This document shows positions 15,885 through 24,976 of a stretch of 64,000 nucleotides of DNA, in pieces. The notes below the pieces were generated by a model. It ran no database searches and was not told the DNA's origin. It was given only the letters and a program-made list of their open reading frames with translations. The DNA is from Paenibacillus sp. JCM 10914 (GTDB taxonomy: Bacteria > Bacillota > Bacilli > Paenibacillales > Paenibacillaceae). The stretch spans positions 53,096 through 117,095 of the forward strand of contig NZ_BAZR01000014.1 in the NCBI RefSeq assembly GCF_001315105.1. Reading direction: 5' to 3'. The position numbers and the translations under genes were made by a program. Positions within the stretch are counted from its first letter, which is position 1. Every line of letters starts with the position of its first letter.

Positions 15885-15901
15885 CAGAACAAATTGTTCT
15901 G
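15885..15901. promoter_or_regulatory. 17-bp perfect palindrome, possible operator upstream of lonB
   Basis: CAGAACAA-A-TTGTTCTG, eight bases on each side of a central A. It resembles a dimeric repressor site. The half-sites GAAC/GTTC recall LexA boxes, but LexA has four bases between them and this has five, so the regulator is unknown. Confidence 0.5.
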
Positions 15902-15909
15902 CATATCGC

Positions 15910-15939
15910 GTTTTACCATGAAACTAATCGGTAATACTA
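15910..15939 (+). promoter_or_regulatory. possible sigma-F type promoter of lonB
   Basis: GTTTTA (15910-15915) and GGTAATACTA (15930-15939) are 14 nt apart and resemble the sigma-F pattern. In B. subtilis lonB is expressed in the forespore under sigma-F, which fits. The -35 match is poor. Confidence 0.3.
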
Positions 15940-15991
15940 CCATGTATTAACGTTTCGATGAAGACATAAGCAGACACAGGAGGAATGACCT

Positions 15992-17722
15992 ATGAATTTA
16001 AGTATTGTGATAATGCTGGTGCAGCTGTTCTTTGCAGTCATCATCGGCATTTATTTTTGGAACTTATTACGTGGCCAGAAGACAAGCAAGACGGCAGTGG
16101 ACCGGGAATCGCGCAAAGAGCTTGATAAGCTGCGCAAGCTTCGCTCTGTATCTTTGACCAAGCCATTGGCTGAGAAGACAAGGCCACAGACGATGGATGA
16201 TATCGTGGGGCAGAAGGATGGCCTGCGCGCCTTGAAGGCCGCACTGTGCAGTGCGAATCCGCAGCATGTCATCGTCTATGGACCTCCAGGGGTCGGCAAG
16301 ACAGCAGCAGCGCGCGTAGTCATGGAGGAAGCAAAGAAAAATCCGCAATCACCATTTAAGCATGACGCCAAATTCACCGAAATCGATGCCACGACGGCAC
16401 GGTTTGACGAACGCGGTATTGCTGATCCGCTGATTGGTTCGGTGCATGATCCGATTTATCAAGGTGCAGGCGCGATGGGAGTTGCCGGGATTCCACAACC
16501 GAAGCCAGGTGCGGTTACGAAGGCTCATGGCGGAATTCTGTTTATTGATGAAATTGGGGAATTGCATCCGATTCAGATGAATAAGCTGTTAAAAGTCCTG
16601 GAAGACCGCAAGGTACTTCTGGAGAGCGCATATTATAACTCGGAGGATGCGAATACGCCTGCTTATATTCACGATATCTTTCAAAATGGGCTTCCGGCAG
16701 ACTTCCGTCTCGTCGGAGCAACAACACGTTCACCTGAGGAAGTTGCTCCTGCACTCCGCTCGCGCTGCATGGAGATTTTTTTCCGTCCGCTGCTTCCAGA
16801 AGAGATTGGACGAATTGCCGAGGATGCGATCCAAAAGATTGGACTTTCAGCTGCACCCGAAGCCGTAGATGTGGTGAAGCAGTATTGCTCTAACGGCCGG
16901 GAAGCCGTTAATATGATTCAATTGGCGGCAGGCCTGGCCTTAACGGAAAAGCGAGACTCGCTTCGCGCAGCCGACGTAGAGTGGGTAGCCAGCAGCAGCC
17001 AGCTTCAGCCTCGTCCGGATCGTAAAATACCGGAGAAGCCACAGGTAGGCGTGATCAACGGCTTGGCGGTATATGGTCCGAATATGGGAGCCTTGCTGGA
17101 GATCGAGGTATCCGCCGTCCCGGTTGAAAAAGGACGTGGAACCTACAATATCACAGGAGTTGTGGACGAAGAGGAATTTGGCGGTGGATCACGGAAGCTT
17201 CGTCGCAAGAGCATGGCGAAGGGTTCCATCGAGAACGTCATTACAGTGTTAGGGTCCATGGGTTTTGCTCCCAAGGACTATGACTTGCATATCAACTTTC
17301 CAGGCGGTACGCCGATTGATGGGCCTTCCGCAGGTATTGCGATGGCTACTGCGATTGTATCGGCGATTAAAGGCATCGAAGTCGATAACAAACTTGCTAT
17401 GACTGGTGAAATGAGTATCCATGGCAAAGTGAAGCCGATTGGCGGCGTGATCGCCAAAGTTGAAGCGGCGTTTCAGGCAGGCGCGACCCGTGTTATTATA
17501 CCCAAGGACAATTGGCAGACGTTATTTCAGGATTTGACGGGTGGACTGCGAGTGATCCCTGTGGAGTCATTAAGCGAAGTGTTCAGTCAAGTGTTCGGCG
17601 GATCGTTTGCACCGGAAGTGATCCAACTGCCTGGTAGCGAGGTTTTTCCGGCTTCGTCTGCTTCATTGCTGCAGGCCACGCCACCGCGAAATAGTAAGGT
17701 GACGGACGCCGGGAGCTGTTAA
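15992..17722 (+). CDS. lonB: Lon-like protease LonB, membrane-anchored
   Basis: ATP-dependent protease of the LonB type. 576 aa. One membrane helix at residues about 4-25 replaces the large Lon N-domain. Walker A GPPGVGKT is at about 95-102, with Walker B ILFIDEIGE. The C-terminal protease domain has the catalytic Ser in GPSAGIA (about 445) and Lys in GVIAKVEAA (about 487). AGGAGG precedes the ATG. In B. subtilis LonB acts in the forespore; the palindrome and sigma-F-like sequence upstream suggest similar control here. Confidence 0.95.
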   Translation: MNLSIVIMLVQLFFAVIIGIYFWNLLRGQKTSKTAVDRESRKELDKLRKLRSVSLTKPLAEKTRPQTMDDIVGQKDGLRALKAALCSANPQHVIVYGPPGVGKTAAARVVMEEAKKNPQSPFKHDAKFTEIDATTARFDERGIADPLIGSVHDPIYQGAGAMGVAGIPQPKPGAVTKAHGGILFIDEIGELHPIQMNKLLKVLEDRKVLLESAYYNSEDANTPAYIHDIFQNGLPADFRLVGATTRSPEEVAPALRSRCMEIFFRPLLPEEIGRIAEDAIQKIGLSAAPEAVDVVKQYCSNGREAVNMIQLAAGLALTEKRDSLRAADVEWVASSSQLQPRPDRKIPEKPQVGVINGLAVYGPNMGALLEIEVSAVPVEKGRGTYNITGVVDEEEFGGGSRKLRRKSMAKGSIENVITVLGSMGFAPKDYDLHINFPGGTPIDGPSAGIAMATAIVSAIKGIEVDNKLAMTGEMSIHGKVKPIGGVIAKVEAAFQAGATRVIIPKDNWQTLFQDLTGGLRVIPVESLSEVFSQVFGGSFAPEVIQLPGSEVFPASSASLLQATPPRNSKVTDAGSC

Positions 17723-17733
17723 GTATCACATAG

Positions 17734-17763
17734 TTGGTTTTTTATACGCGGATTTGATAAAAT
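17734..17763 (+). promoter_or_regulatory. probable sigma-A promoter of lonA
   Basis: TTGGTT (17734-17739) and TAAAAT (17758-17763) with an 18-nt spacer in the short gap between lonB and lonA. Confidence 0.55.
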
Positions 17764-17806
17764 AGGAATAGTGTCAACATTGAGAGCCATTGGAGGTGCG
17801 AAAGCG

Positions 17807-20143
17807 ATGGGACCCAGTAAATCCAAAGGTCGTCGTTTTCCTTTACTGCCTTTAAGAGGTCTTCTTGTCTATCCAAGTATGGTGCTTCACTTGGACGTAG
17901 GCCGGGAGAAGTCGGTAAAGGCTTTAGAAAAGGCGATGGTTGAAGACAATTTGATTCTCCTATGTTCTCAATCGGAAGTGAACATTGAAGAACCAACGCA
18001 GGATGACATCTTTAAGATTGGCACAGTTGCCAATGTACGCCAAATGCTTAAACTTCCTAACGGTACCATACGTGTGCTTGTGGAGGGTATGGAACGTGCG
18101 GAAATTATTCAATATACGGATCAAGAAGAATACTACGAGGTCATGGCCCGCGAACTGCCGGAACAAGAAAATCATGACCCCGAAGTATCCGCGTTGATGC
18201 GCACCGTACTGTCTCAATTCGAGAACTACATTAACCTGTCGAAGAAGGTTACGCCTGAGACGCTGGCTGCCGTATCGGATATTGATGAGCCTGGCCGGCT
18301 GGCGGATGTAATTACAAGCCATTTGTCGCTCAAGATTAAAGATAAACAGGCGATTCTCGAGACGATTGATGTTCGTAAACGACTGGAATCCTTGCTCGAT
18401 ATCTTGAACAATGAGCGTGAGGTGCTGGAGCTTGAGCGCAAGATTAACCAACGGGTCAAGAAGCAGATGGAGAAGACCCAGAAGGAATATTATTTGCGCG
18501 AGCAGATGAAAGCCATCCAGAAAGAACTTGGTGATAAGGAAGGCCGTACATCCGAGGTGGAGGAACTGCGAGGTCAACTTCAGGAACTGGAGCTGCCTGA
18601 GCGGGTAGAGGAAAAGGTAGAGAAGGAAATTGATCGCCTTGAGAAGATGCCGGCAAGTTCCGCTGAAGGCGGAGTCATTCGCAATTATGTTGACTGGCTC
18701 CTAGCACTGCCGTGGTCCAAGAAGACCGAGGATGATCTGGACATCATCAAAGCCGAACAGGTGCTGGATGAGGATCATTACGGGCTGGAAAAACCGAAGG
18801 AACGCGTACTCGAATATCTGGCGGTTCAGAAGTTGGTGAAGAAGATGAAGGGGCCGATCCTTTGTCTTGTCGGACCTCCGGGTGTCGGCAAAACTTCGCT
18901 CGCTCGTTCCATCGCCCGTTCGCTTGAACGGAAATTCGTTCGCGTATCGCTCGGGGGCGTGCGGGACGAGGCCGAGATTCGCGGTCACAGACGTACGTAT
19001 GTCGGTGCGATGCCGGGCCGGATCATTCAGGGAATGAAGACGGCCGGATCGATGAACCCGGTCTTCCTGCTGGATGAGATCGATAAGATGGCCTCCGATT
19101 TCCGCGGGGATCCGTCCTCAGCCTTGCTGGAAGTGTTAGATCCTGAGCAGAACAATACGTTCAGCGATCACTTCGTCGAAATTCCGTTTGACCTGTCCAA
19201 CGTAATGTTTGTTACGACCGCCAATGTACTGCATAACATTCCGAGACCGCTGCTGGATCGTATGGAAATATTGAATATTCCGGGTTATACGGAGCTTGAG
19301 AAGCTCCAGATTGCCAAGCGCTACCTGCTGCCAAAGCAAAAAGCCGAGCACGGTCTGGAGCCGGAACAGCTTATTCTGGAAGAGGAAGCACTCATGAAGG
19401 TGATCCGGGAGTACACCCGGGAATCCGGTGTGCGGAATCTGGAGCAGCAAGTCGCGGCTTTGTGTCGTAAAGCAGCGAAACAGATCGTGACCCATGAATC
19501 GGCATCGATTGAAATTAAGGCAGATGATATCAAGGACTATCTTGGTATTGCCAAATTCCGATATGGTATGGCGGAGCTTGAAGATCAGATTGGAACGGTT
19601 ACGGGATTGGCATGGACCGAAGTGGGCGGAGAGACGCTGACGATCGAGGTAACGGTGGTTCCTGGTACCGGTAAGCTGACCTTGACGGGTAAACTGGGGG
19701 ATGTGATGAAGGAATCAGCTCAAGCCGCATTTAGTTTTACCCGCTCGAAGGCGGTGGAACTGGGGATAGAGCCTGACTTCCATGAGAAGCTTGACGTTCA
19801 TATCCATATCCCGGAAGGAGCCATTCCGAAGGACGGACCTTCCGCTGGTATTACGATAGCCACGGCTCTTATATCATCATTAACGAAACGTCATGTAGCC
19901 CGCGACGTGGCCATGACTGGAGAAATCACACTTCGCGGACGTGTGCTGCCGATCGGTGGTTTAAAGGAGAAATCCTTGGCGGCCCATCGGGCAGGCTACA
20001 AAAAAATATTGCTCCCTAAGGATAACGAACGTGATTTGCGCGATATACCTGACAGCGTAAAGAATGACGTTGAATTCGTTCCAGTTTCACATATGGATCA
20101 AGTTCTCGAGCATGCGCTCGTAGAACAGGCGGGAGTGCATTAG
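17807..20143 (+). CDS. lonA: ATP-dependent protease La (LonA)
   Basis: Cytosolic homo-hexameric protease for damaged and regulatory proteins. 778 aa. The start is ATG 17807, with GGAGGTG before it; the GTG 36 nt upstream has none. N-domain begins FPLLPLRGLLVYP. Walker A GPPGVGKT is at about 357-364. The protease dyad is Ser in KDGPSAGIT (about 678) and Lys in LKEKSLAA (about 720). It follows lonB and is 16 nt before engB, matching the Bacillus order. Confidence 0.98.
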   Translation: MGPSKSKGRRFPLLPLRGLLVYPSMVLHLDVGREKSVKALEKAMVEDNLILLCSQSEVNIEEPTQDDIFKIGTVANVRQMLKLPNGTIRVLVEGMERAEIIQYTDQEEYYEVMARELPEQENHDPEVSALMRTVLSQFENYINLSKKVTPETLAAVSDIDEPGRLADVITSHLSLKIKDKQAILETIDVRKRLESLLDILNNEREVLELERKINQRVKKQMEKTQKEYYLREQMKAIQKELGDKEGRTSEVEELRGQLQELELPERVEEKVEKEIDRLEKMPASSAEGGVIRNYVDWLLALPWSKKTEDDLDIIKAEQVLDEDHYGLEKPKERVLEYLAVQKLVKKMKGPILCLVGPPGVGKTSLARSIARSLERKFVRVSLGGVRDEAEIRGHRRTYVGAMPGRIIQGMKTAGSMNPVFLLDEIDKMASDFRGDPSSALLEVLDPEQNNTFSDHFVEIPFDLSNVMFVTTANVLHNIPRPLLDRMEILNIPGYTELEKLQIAKRYLLPKQKAEHGLEPEQLILEEEALMKVIREYTRESGVRNLEQQVAALCRKAAKQIVTHESASIEIKADDIKDYLGIAKFRYGMAELEDQIGTVTGLAWTEVGGETLTIEVTVVPGTGKLTLTGKLGDVMKESAQAAFSFTRSKAVELGIEPDFHEKLDVHIHIPEGAIPKDGPSAGITIATALISSLTKRHVARDVAMTGEITLRGRVLPIGGLKEKSLAAHRAGYKKILLPKDNERDLRDIPDSVKNDVEFVPVSHMDQVLEHALVEQAGVH

Positions 20144-20159
20144 AGAGGAATTCTGTCTT

Positions 20160-20789
20160 ATGAAAGTGACGAAAGCCGAATTTATTATCAGTGCTGTCGT
20201 ACCTGCCCAATATCCTGAAGACGCCTTGCCGGAGATTGCTCTGGCAGGGCGTTCGAATGTGGGCAAGTCATCATTGATCAATCGTTTAATATCTAGGAAA
20301 AACCTGGCCCGTACAAGTGCAACTCCGGGCAAGACTCAGCAGCTTAATTATTACAAGGTGAATGACGAGTTGTATCTCGTTGATTTTCCCGGATATGGGT
20401 ACGCCAAGGTATCGAAGACCCAGCGTGCTGCATTCGGTGAAATGATTGAGAAGTATTTGTTGAGTCGCGATGAGTTGAAGCTGGTGCTTCTCGTCATCGA
20501 TTTGCGACATCCGCCTTCGAAGGATGATATCAGCATGTATGAGTGGCTGCAATATTACAACAGGCCAGTGTGTGTGGTTGCAACCAAAGCGGACAAGATT
20601 CCGAAGACCAGACGCCATAAACATGTAAAGATCGTGAAGGATACGTTAAACTTCCAGCCACATCATTCTTTTGTAATGTTCTCCTCCGAGCTTGGACTAG
20701 GCAAGGACGAGTTGTGGGCCATTATGCAGTCTCATATGGGTACAATGGATCCCGAAGAACCGTTAGAAGAAGGTTTGCCAGCAGAGTAG
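20160..20789 (+). CDS. engB: ribosome biogenesis GTPase EngB/YsxC
   Basis: Essential GTPase in 50S subunit assembly. 209 aa. G1 GRSNVGKSSLI (about 29-39), G3 DFPGYG and G4 TKADK are all present. AGAGAGGAA precedes the ATG. The gene is tightly linked to lonA. Its C-terminus is extended and acidic. Confidence 0.97.
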   Translation: MKVTKAEFIISAVVPAQYPEDALPEIALAGRSNVGKSSLINRLISRKNLARTSATPGKTQQLNYYKVNDELYLVDFPGYGYAKVSKTQRAAFGEMIEKYLLSRDELKLVLLVIDLRHPPSKDDISMYEWLQYYNRPVCVVATKADKIPKTRRHKHVKIVKDTLNFQPHHSFVMFSSELGLGKDELWAIMQSHMGTMDPEEPLEEGLPAE

Positions 20790-21014
20790 GGGAACGGAAA
20801 TCCCCTTCCTGGTTACAGTATTTTTTCGAGTGTAATATAGGGAAACGGTGCATTCTTAACAGGAAAGTGAGCATCTTGCGGGAAATGTCAGTCTGATTCC
20901 GGTTAATTCCGTTTTTTTATGAAATTTGCTGGATATTCTCATTTAGACGGCAGGAAAGACCGCTTGGGTCTGCTGTATAATGGTAGTAAGTTAAAAGAAT
21001 TGAGGGAGATTTGT

Positions 21015-21605
21015 ATGGCTCAGCGGTTAGCCACAGAATATGTTAATGCCACAATGCAAATGACGGATGTTCAAATGGATCAATTTCTGCAATATACCCA
21101 AGCTTTCCGGGTTACAAACCGGGTCAAAGTCATGGATAGCGGAGAGCAGGAGTTTGTGCTCGAAGATGAAAGCGGGGAAGAAGTTCATTTGCCCTTTGAA
21201 CGCAAGAATGGCTTGTACGTCTGTGAGCTGTCGTGCCGATTGGTTACCCCACGCCTAACAAATGCCGTACGCAAATTGTTTGCGGCTTTTAAGGGAACCG
21301 GAAAAGTGAATCGGATTTATCGCGGTTTTACGATGAGCTACGACTATCACGTCGGAACGGTGCATAGAATTACGCAGATTGCCGGTAACGACAGCATTGT
21401 TATCTACGAATACAAGAATACCGCAGGCGAGCTGCAGCGCCTATTCAACAGCAATGAAGCAGAGCGGGAGATTGTATCCATTCAGCACCATATTAATATG
21501 CTTCTGGACCAACGAAATGCAGCAGGACATGACCATCATACGATACGTACGATAGATGAACGGCTGAGACGTTTTAATCAGAGGCTGTTTGTGCTTGAAG
21601 CTTAG
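21015..21605 (+). CDS. conserved hypothetical protein, 196 aa
   Basis: The ATG at 21015 has GAGGGAG before it; the frame is open further upstream but without a ribosome site. The product is soluble and basic near the C-terminus, with an N-terminal beta-rich half (NRVKVMDSGEQEFVLEDESGEEV) and a helical end (ERLRRFNQRLFVLEA). I do not recognise a family motif. A TATAAT lies at about 20978-20983. It ends in a strong terminator and stands alone between engB and speD. Confidence 0.75.
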   Translation: MAQRLATEYVNATMQMTDVQMDQFLQYTQAFRVTNRVKVMDSGEQEFVLEDESGEEVHLPFERKNGLYVCELSCRLVTPRLTNAVRKLFAAFKGTGKVNRIYRGFTMSYDYHVGTVHRITQIAGNDSIVIYEYKNTAGELQRLFNSNEAEREIVSIQHHINMLLDQRNAAGHDHHTIRTIDERLRRFNQRLFVLEA

Positions 21606-21609
21606 AAGA

Positions 21610-21633
21610 GTCGCCCAGAGGGCGGCTTTTTTT
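21610..21633 (+). terminator. terminator of the 196-aa gene
   Basis: GTCGCCC (21610-21616) pairs with GGGCGGC (21620-21626) around AGA, followed by seven T. Confidence 0.93.
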
Positions 21634-21782
21634 GCGTTGAAGGGCCTTGTTATTTGCTGTGAAACGAGGCGAGTATGGCGGTCTGAACAGTCATATTTGT
21701 TATCAAGGCACTTCGGCACCATTCTGCTCAGGCTTACATATATTGAGCTGTAAATTATTTAGGGTTAATTTACAAAAAGGTG

Positions 21783-21811
21783 TTGCAATTGATCGTCATA
21801 GATGTTATTTT
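21783..21811 (+). promoter_or_regulatory. probable promoter of speD
   Basis: TTGCAA (21783-21788) and TATTTT (21806-21811) with a 17-nt spacer. The 140-nt leader that follows contains a small hairpin (TTCCCTCGGGAA, about 21887) and paired CCTAG/CTAGG elements at about 21904 and 21939; no known riboswitch was recognised. Confidence 0.5.
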
Positions 21812-21958
21812 TAATCTCGTTGAAAAGAATATAGGAACCAGGATTCACTCAGGACATGTAATGTTGCGAGAGATTATTCCCTCGGGAAGTGAATGACGTA
21901 GGTCCTAGCGGATGAAATTTTTCAAACATTTTATTCCTAGGAAGGGGGAAACCGGAAG

Positions 21959-22357
21959 ATGGAATACTCAACTTTCGGAAGACACGTTGCTGTTGATACT
22001 TGGGGAGTCGATTTTGAACGATTGAACAGTGCTGAATATTTACAGGCACAAATGGTGGAAGCCGCTGAAGCTTGTGGAGCAACGGTATTATCCGTCCAGT
22101 CCAAGCAGTTCGAACCACAAGGTGCGACTGTGCTTGTGTTGCTGTCGGAAAGCCATCTCTCGATTCATACGTACCCTGAGAGAGGTTTTGCTGCGATTGA
22201 CTGTTACACCTGCGGTGATACGGTAGATCCGCAATTGGCAATTGACTATCTGGTATCCGCTTTGAAACCTGAAAAATGCTACGCTAAGAAACTCGTGCGC
22301 GGGCTCGGCGAAATGACCGTGGAGACGCCCGAGATGAAACAGGCTGAACTCGTTTAA
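21959..22357 (+). CDS. speD: S-adenosylmethionine decarboxylase proenzyme
   Basis: Makes decarboxylated SAM, the aminopropyl donor for spermidine. 132 aa, the short bacterial type 1B. The self-cleavage site is Glu64-Ser65 in LLSESHLSIHTYPE; the Ser becomes the pyruvoyl cofactor. The His and Cys residues in the second half (FAAIDCYTCGD) match the family's processing and catalytic residues. AAGGGGG precedes the ATG. It stands as a single gene with its own terminator. Confidence 0.97.
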   Translation: MEYSTFGRHVAVDTWGVDFERLNSAEYLQAQMVEAAEACGATVLSVQSKQFEPQGATVLVLLSESHLSIHTYPERGFAAIDCYTCGDTVDPQLAIDYLVSALKPEKCYAKKLVRGLGEMTVETPEMKQAELV

Positions 22358-22385
22358 GAAGGTCGTCTAAACCATATGCATATTG

Positions 22386-22418
22386 ATAACCATGGGAATT
22401 TCCATGGTTATTTTATTT
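22386..22418 (+). terminator. terminator of speD
   Basis: ATAACCATGG (22386-22395) pairs with CCATGGTTAT (22402-22411), followed by TTTATTTT. Confidence 0.9.
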
Positions 22419-22634
22419 TGACCGCATGCGGCAAGTCGATGATCCTTCCCGATTTATGGACAAATGGTCTATCGATGAAATTCATACGTATATCTCTAGT
22501 GAATGATATCCACAATAGTAAGGTGTGGTCATTAGATGCAAATGTTTCATTTATGGAATGAATGAGTGCATGAAGAACGATGTGGATTTCATAAACATTT
22601 CATAAAATAGACAGGGCATCAAGGCATACTGTGA

Positions 22635-22640
22635 TATAAT
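22635..22640 (+). promoter_or_regulatory. -10 element of the hem operon promoter
   Basis: A perfect TATAAT 67 nt before hemA. The -35 is poor (GGGCAT-like at 15 nt), so the promoter may need an activator or be weak. The region from 22419 to here shows nothing else. Confidence 0.5.
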
Positions 22641-22706
22641 GAACAAAGTCAAGGCAGGCCGTTACGACGGCAACACTACTCGTAGAAATAGGCAGGTGAA
22701 CTTGCA

Positions 22707-24122
22707 ATGCACATCGTCGTTGTTGGATTGAACTATCGCACGGCGCCTGTGGAAGTCAGAGAACGCTTTACCTTTGCGGAGAAAGACATGCCAGCGGCGT
22801 TGCAACAGCTAAATTCGACCAAGAGCGTATTGGAGGGCGTCATTGTTGCTACCTGCAACCGTACCGAGATTTATGTTGTGGTAGACCGTCTTCATATGTG
22901 CGGCTACTTTATCCGCAGTTTTATGGAACAGTGGTTCGGCATTAACAGGGAAGAGTTTACGCAGCATCTATATATATATGAAGACGAACAAGCGATTTCT
23001 CATTTGTTCAAAGTAACATGCGGTTTGGACTCGATGGTCATTGGGGAGACGCAGATACTGGGACAGGTTAAGAACGCTTTCCTGACATCCCAACAGCATC
23101 AAGCTACCGGCACGTGGTTCAATATGCTATTCAAACAAGCGGTGACACTCGGTAAACGTGCGCATTCGGAAACATCGATTGGCGAAAGTGCGGTATCCGT
23201 AAGTTACGCCGCCGTTGAATTAGGCAAACGGATCTTCGGCACGTTTCATAATAAAAAAGTCATGATTCTTGGTGCAGGCAAGATGAGCGAGCTTACCGTG
23301 AAGCATCTGTATGCCAACGGGGCGGCTGAGGTGATGGTCGCGAACCGTACCTTGGGCCGGGCGGAGGAACTGGCTCGTAAGTTCCAAGGCGCTCCATTCA
23401 CGATCGATCAGGCGATGCAGCGAATTCAAGAGGTGGACATCATCATCAGCTCGACAGGATCGAACGAGTATGTGCTCAATGCGGATCGTGTGCTTGAGAG
23501 CATGAAGCGGCGTCAATCGCGTCCGCTGTTCATGATTGACATTGCCGTACCGCGGGATATTGATCCGGCCATCGGCGATTTATCGAATGTATTCTTGTAC
23601 GATATCGATGATCTGGAGGGAATTGTGGAGACGAACATGGAGATGCGTCGCGCGGAAGCCGCCAAGATCGAAGTGATGATTCAAGAAGAAATGGATGCTT
23701 TTCATACCTGGTTGAAGACGCTTGGGATCAGACCAGCTATCCGGGCACTGCAGGAGAAATCGAATGCGATTCATGAAGAAACGCTGGAGAGCCTCTTCAA
23801 CAAGCTGCCAGAACTGGATGAGCGTCAGCAGAAGGTCATCCGTCGCTTAACCAAGAGCATCGTGAATCAGATGATGCATGATCCGATTAACCGGATCAAA
23901 GAGATGACAGGTGATAAACAGGGCGGGGAAGCGCTGGATTATTTCACACAAATATTTGCGCTGGAAAGCCTGATTCAGGAGAACGAGCAGGAGAACCGCA
24001 GTCATAGTCATACCAAGAACGTCATAGCCAGCCCGCAATTTGAGCGGAAGACGATTGCTCCAGCAGAGGAGCTGGCTGAGGAGAAACCGCGCAAGGTATC
24101 CCTGGCTCCAGCCACCCTTTAA
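22707..24122 (+). CDS. hemA: glutamyl-tRNA reductase
   Basis: First committed step of the C5 haem pathway: NADPH reduction of glutamyl-tRNA to glutamate-1-semialdehyde. 471 aa. The catalytic Cys50 is in VATCNRTE, and CGLDSMVIGETQILGQ and the Rossmann sequence MILGAGKMSE are present. The C-terminal dimerisation helix is extended by a polar tail of about 40 residues. It leads the operon hemA-hemX-sirC-hemC-cobA/hemD-hemB-hemL. Confidence 0.98.
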   Translation: MHIVVVGLNYRTAPVEVRERFTFAEKDMPAALQQLNSTKSVLEGVIVATCNRTEIYVVVDRLHMCGYFIRSFMEQWFGINREEFTQHLYIYEDEQAISHLFKVTCGLDSMVIGETQILGQVKNAFLTSQQHQATGTWFNMLFKQAVTLGKRAHSETSIGESAVSVSYAAVELGKRIFGTFHNKKVMILGAGKMSELTVKHLYANGAAEVMVANRTLGRAEELARKFQGAPFTIDQAMQRIQEVDIIISSTGSNEYVLNADRVLESMKRRQSRPLFMIDIAVPRDIDPAIGDLSNVFLYDIDDLEGIVETNMEMRRAEAAKIEVMIQEEMDAFHTWLKTLGIRPAIRALQEKSNAIHEETLESLFNKLPELDERQQKVIRRLTKSIVNQMMHDPINRIKEMTGDKQGGEALDYFTQIFALESLIQENEQENRSHSHTKNVIASPQFERKTIAPAEELAEEKPRKVSLAPATL

Positions 24123-24139
24123 GAAGGGGAGTGGATCCC

Positions 24140-24970
24140 ATGCTGTTAAACCTAATTTATATCACCGGCATTTGCACCTATGCCCTGAGCCTTCTGTTTT
24201 ATATCTCGGATTGTATTTCACGCAATCCGGTGGCGAAGCGGATAGGCACAGGGCTTCTTGCTATTACTGCGTTGTTTCAATTCGCGGGCATCGGGATTCG
24301 AGCGATGGAAGGAGGGCATTTTCACCTTCCGGTATTCACATTATTTGATTTTTTATTTTTGCTTACCTTCTTTATAACGCTCACCTCAATCGTCCTTACG
24401 TATATTAAGCGTTCGGAATTCGTAGCCCTGCTGGTGAATTTGATCGGCTTTACGATTATGCTGGTCAACCGCCTGTGGTTTACGACAAGCGATAACGCTC
24501 TATACAGCTGGGAGACTGAGCATCGATTGCTGCTGGTTCATATTGCGCTTGCGAGCATAAGCTTCGCCGCCCTCACACTCGGGGCGGTTCTGGCAGCGAT
24601 TTATATGTTTTTGCATTGGAAACTCAAAACGAAGCGATGGAATGATACGGTCAGGCGGCTGCCAAGCCTGGAGAAGCTGGACCTCTATTCATATAAAGCC
24701 TTGATCACAGGCACGTCGATTCTGGTCACTTCGCTCCTTATGGCAGGGTTGTCGGTTGCAGTCGCCGGACGTTGGTCGTTGTTTCTGGATATAAAGGTAT
24801 TATCGACCTTGGTCGCTTTGGCGATGTATATCATCTACTTCGTGAAACGGCGAATCCGAAAGGGTACTGGACGAGAAGCGGCGGCGTGGGCGCTGATCGG
24901 ATACGGATTTATCATCTTGAATTTTTTTCTGAATTCATGGTCGGCGTTTCATAGTTGGTCGGGAGTGTGA
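24140..24970 (+). CDS. hemX: HemX / cytochrome c assembly (CcsA-like) membrane protein
   Basis: 276 aa with about eight hydrophobic helices. In B. subtilis HemX lowers HemA level; the fold belongs to the CcsA/CcmC group. The ATG at 24140 is chosen because AAGGGGA is 9-10 nt before it; the in-frame GTG at 24131 lies too close. It is 17 nt after hemA. Confidence 0.9.
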   Translation: MLLNLIYITGICTYALSLLFYISDCISRNPVAKRIGTGLLAITALFQFAGIGIRAMEGGHFHLPVFTLFDFLFLLTFFITLTSIVLTYIKRSEFVALLVNLIGFTIMLVNRLWFTTSDNALYSWETEHRLLLVHIALASISFAALTLGAVLAAIYMFLHWKLKTKRWNDTVRRLPSLEKLDLYSYKALITGTSILVTSLLMAGLSVAVAGRWSLFLDIKVLSTLVALAMYIIYFVKRRIRKGTGREAAAWALIGYGFIILNFFLNSWSAFHSWSGV

Positions 24971-24976
24971 TGACAG

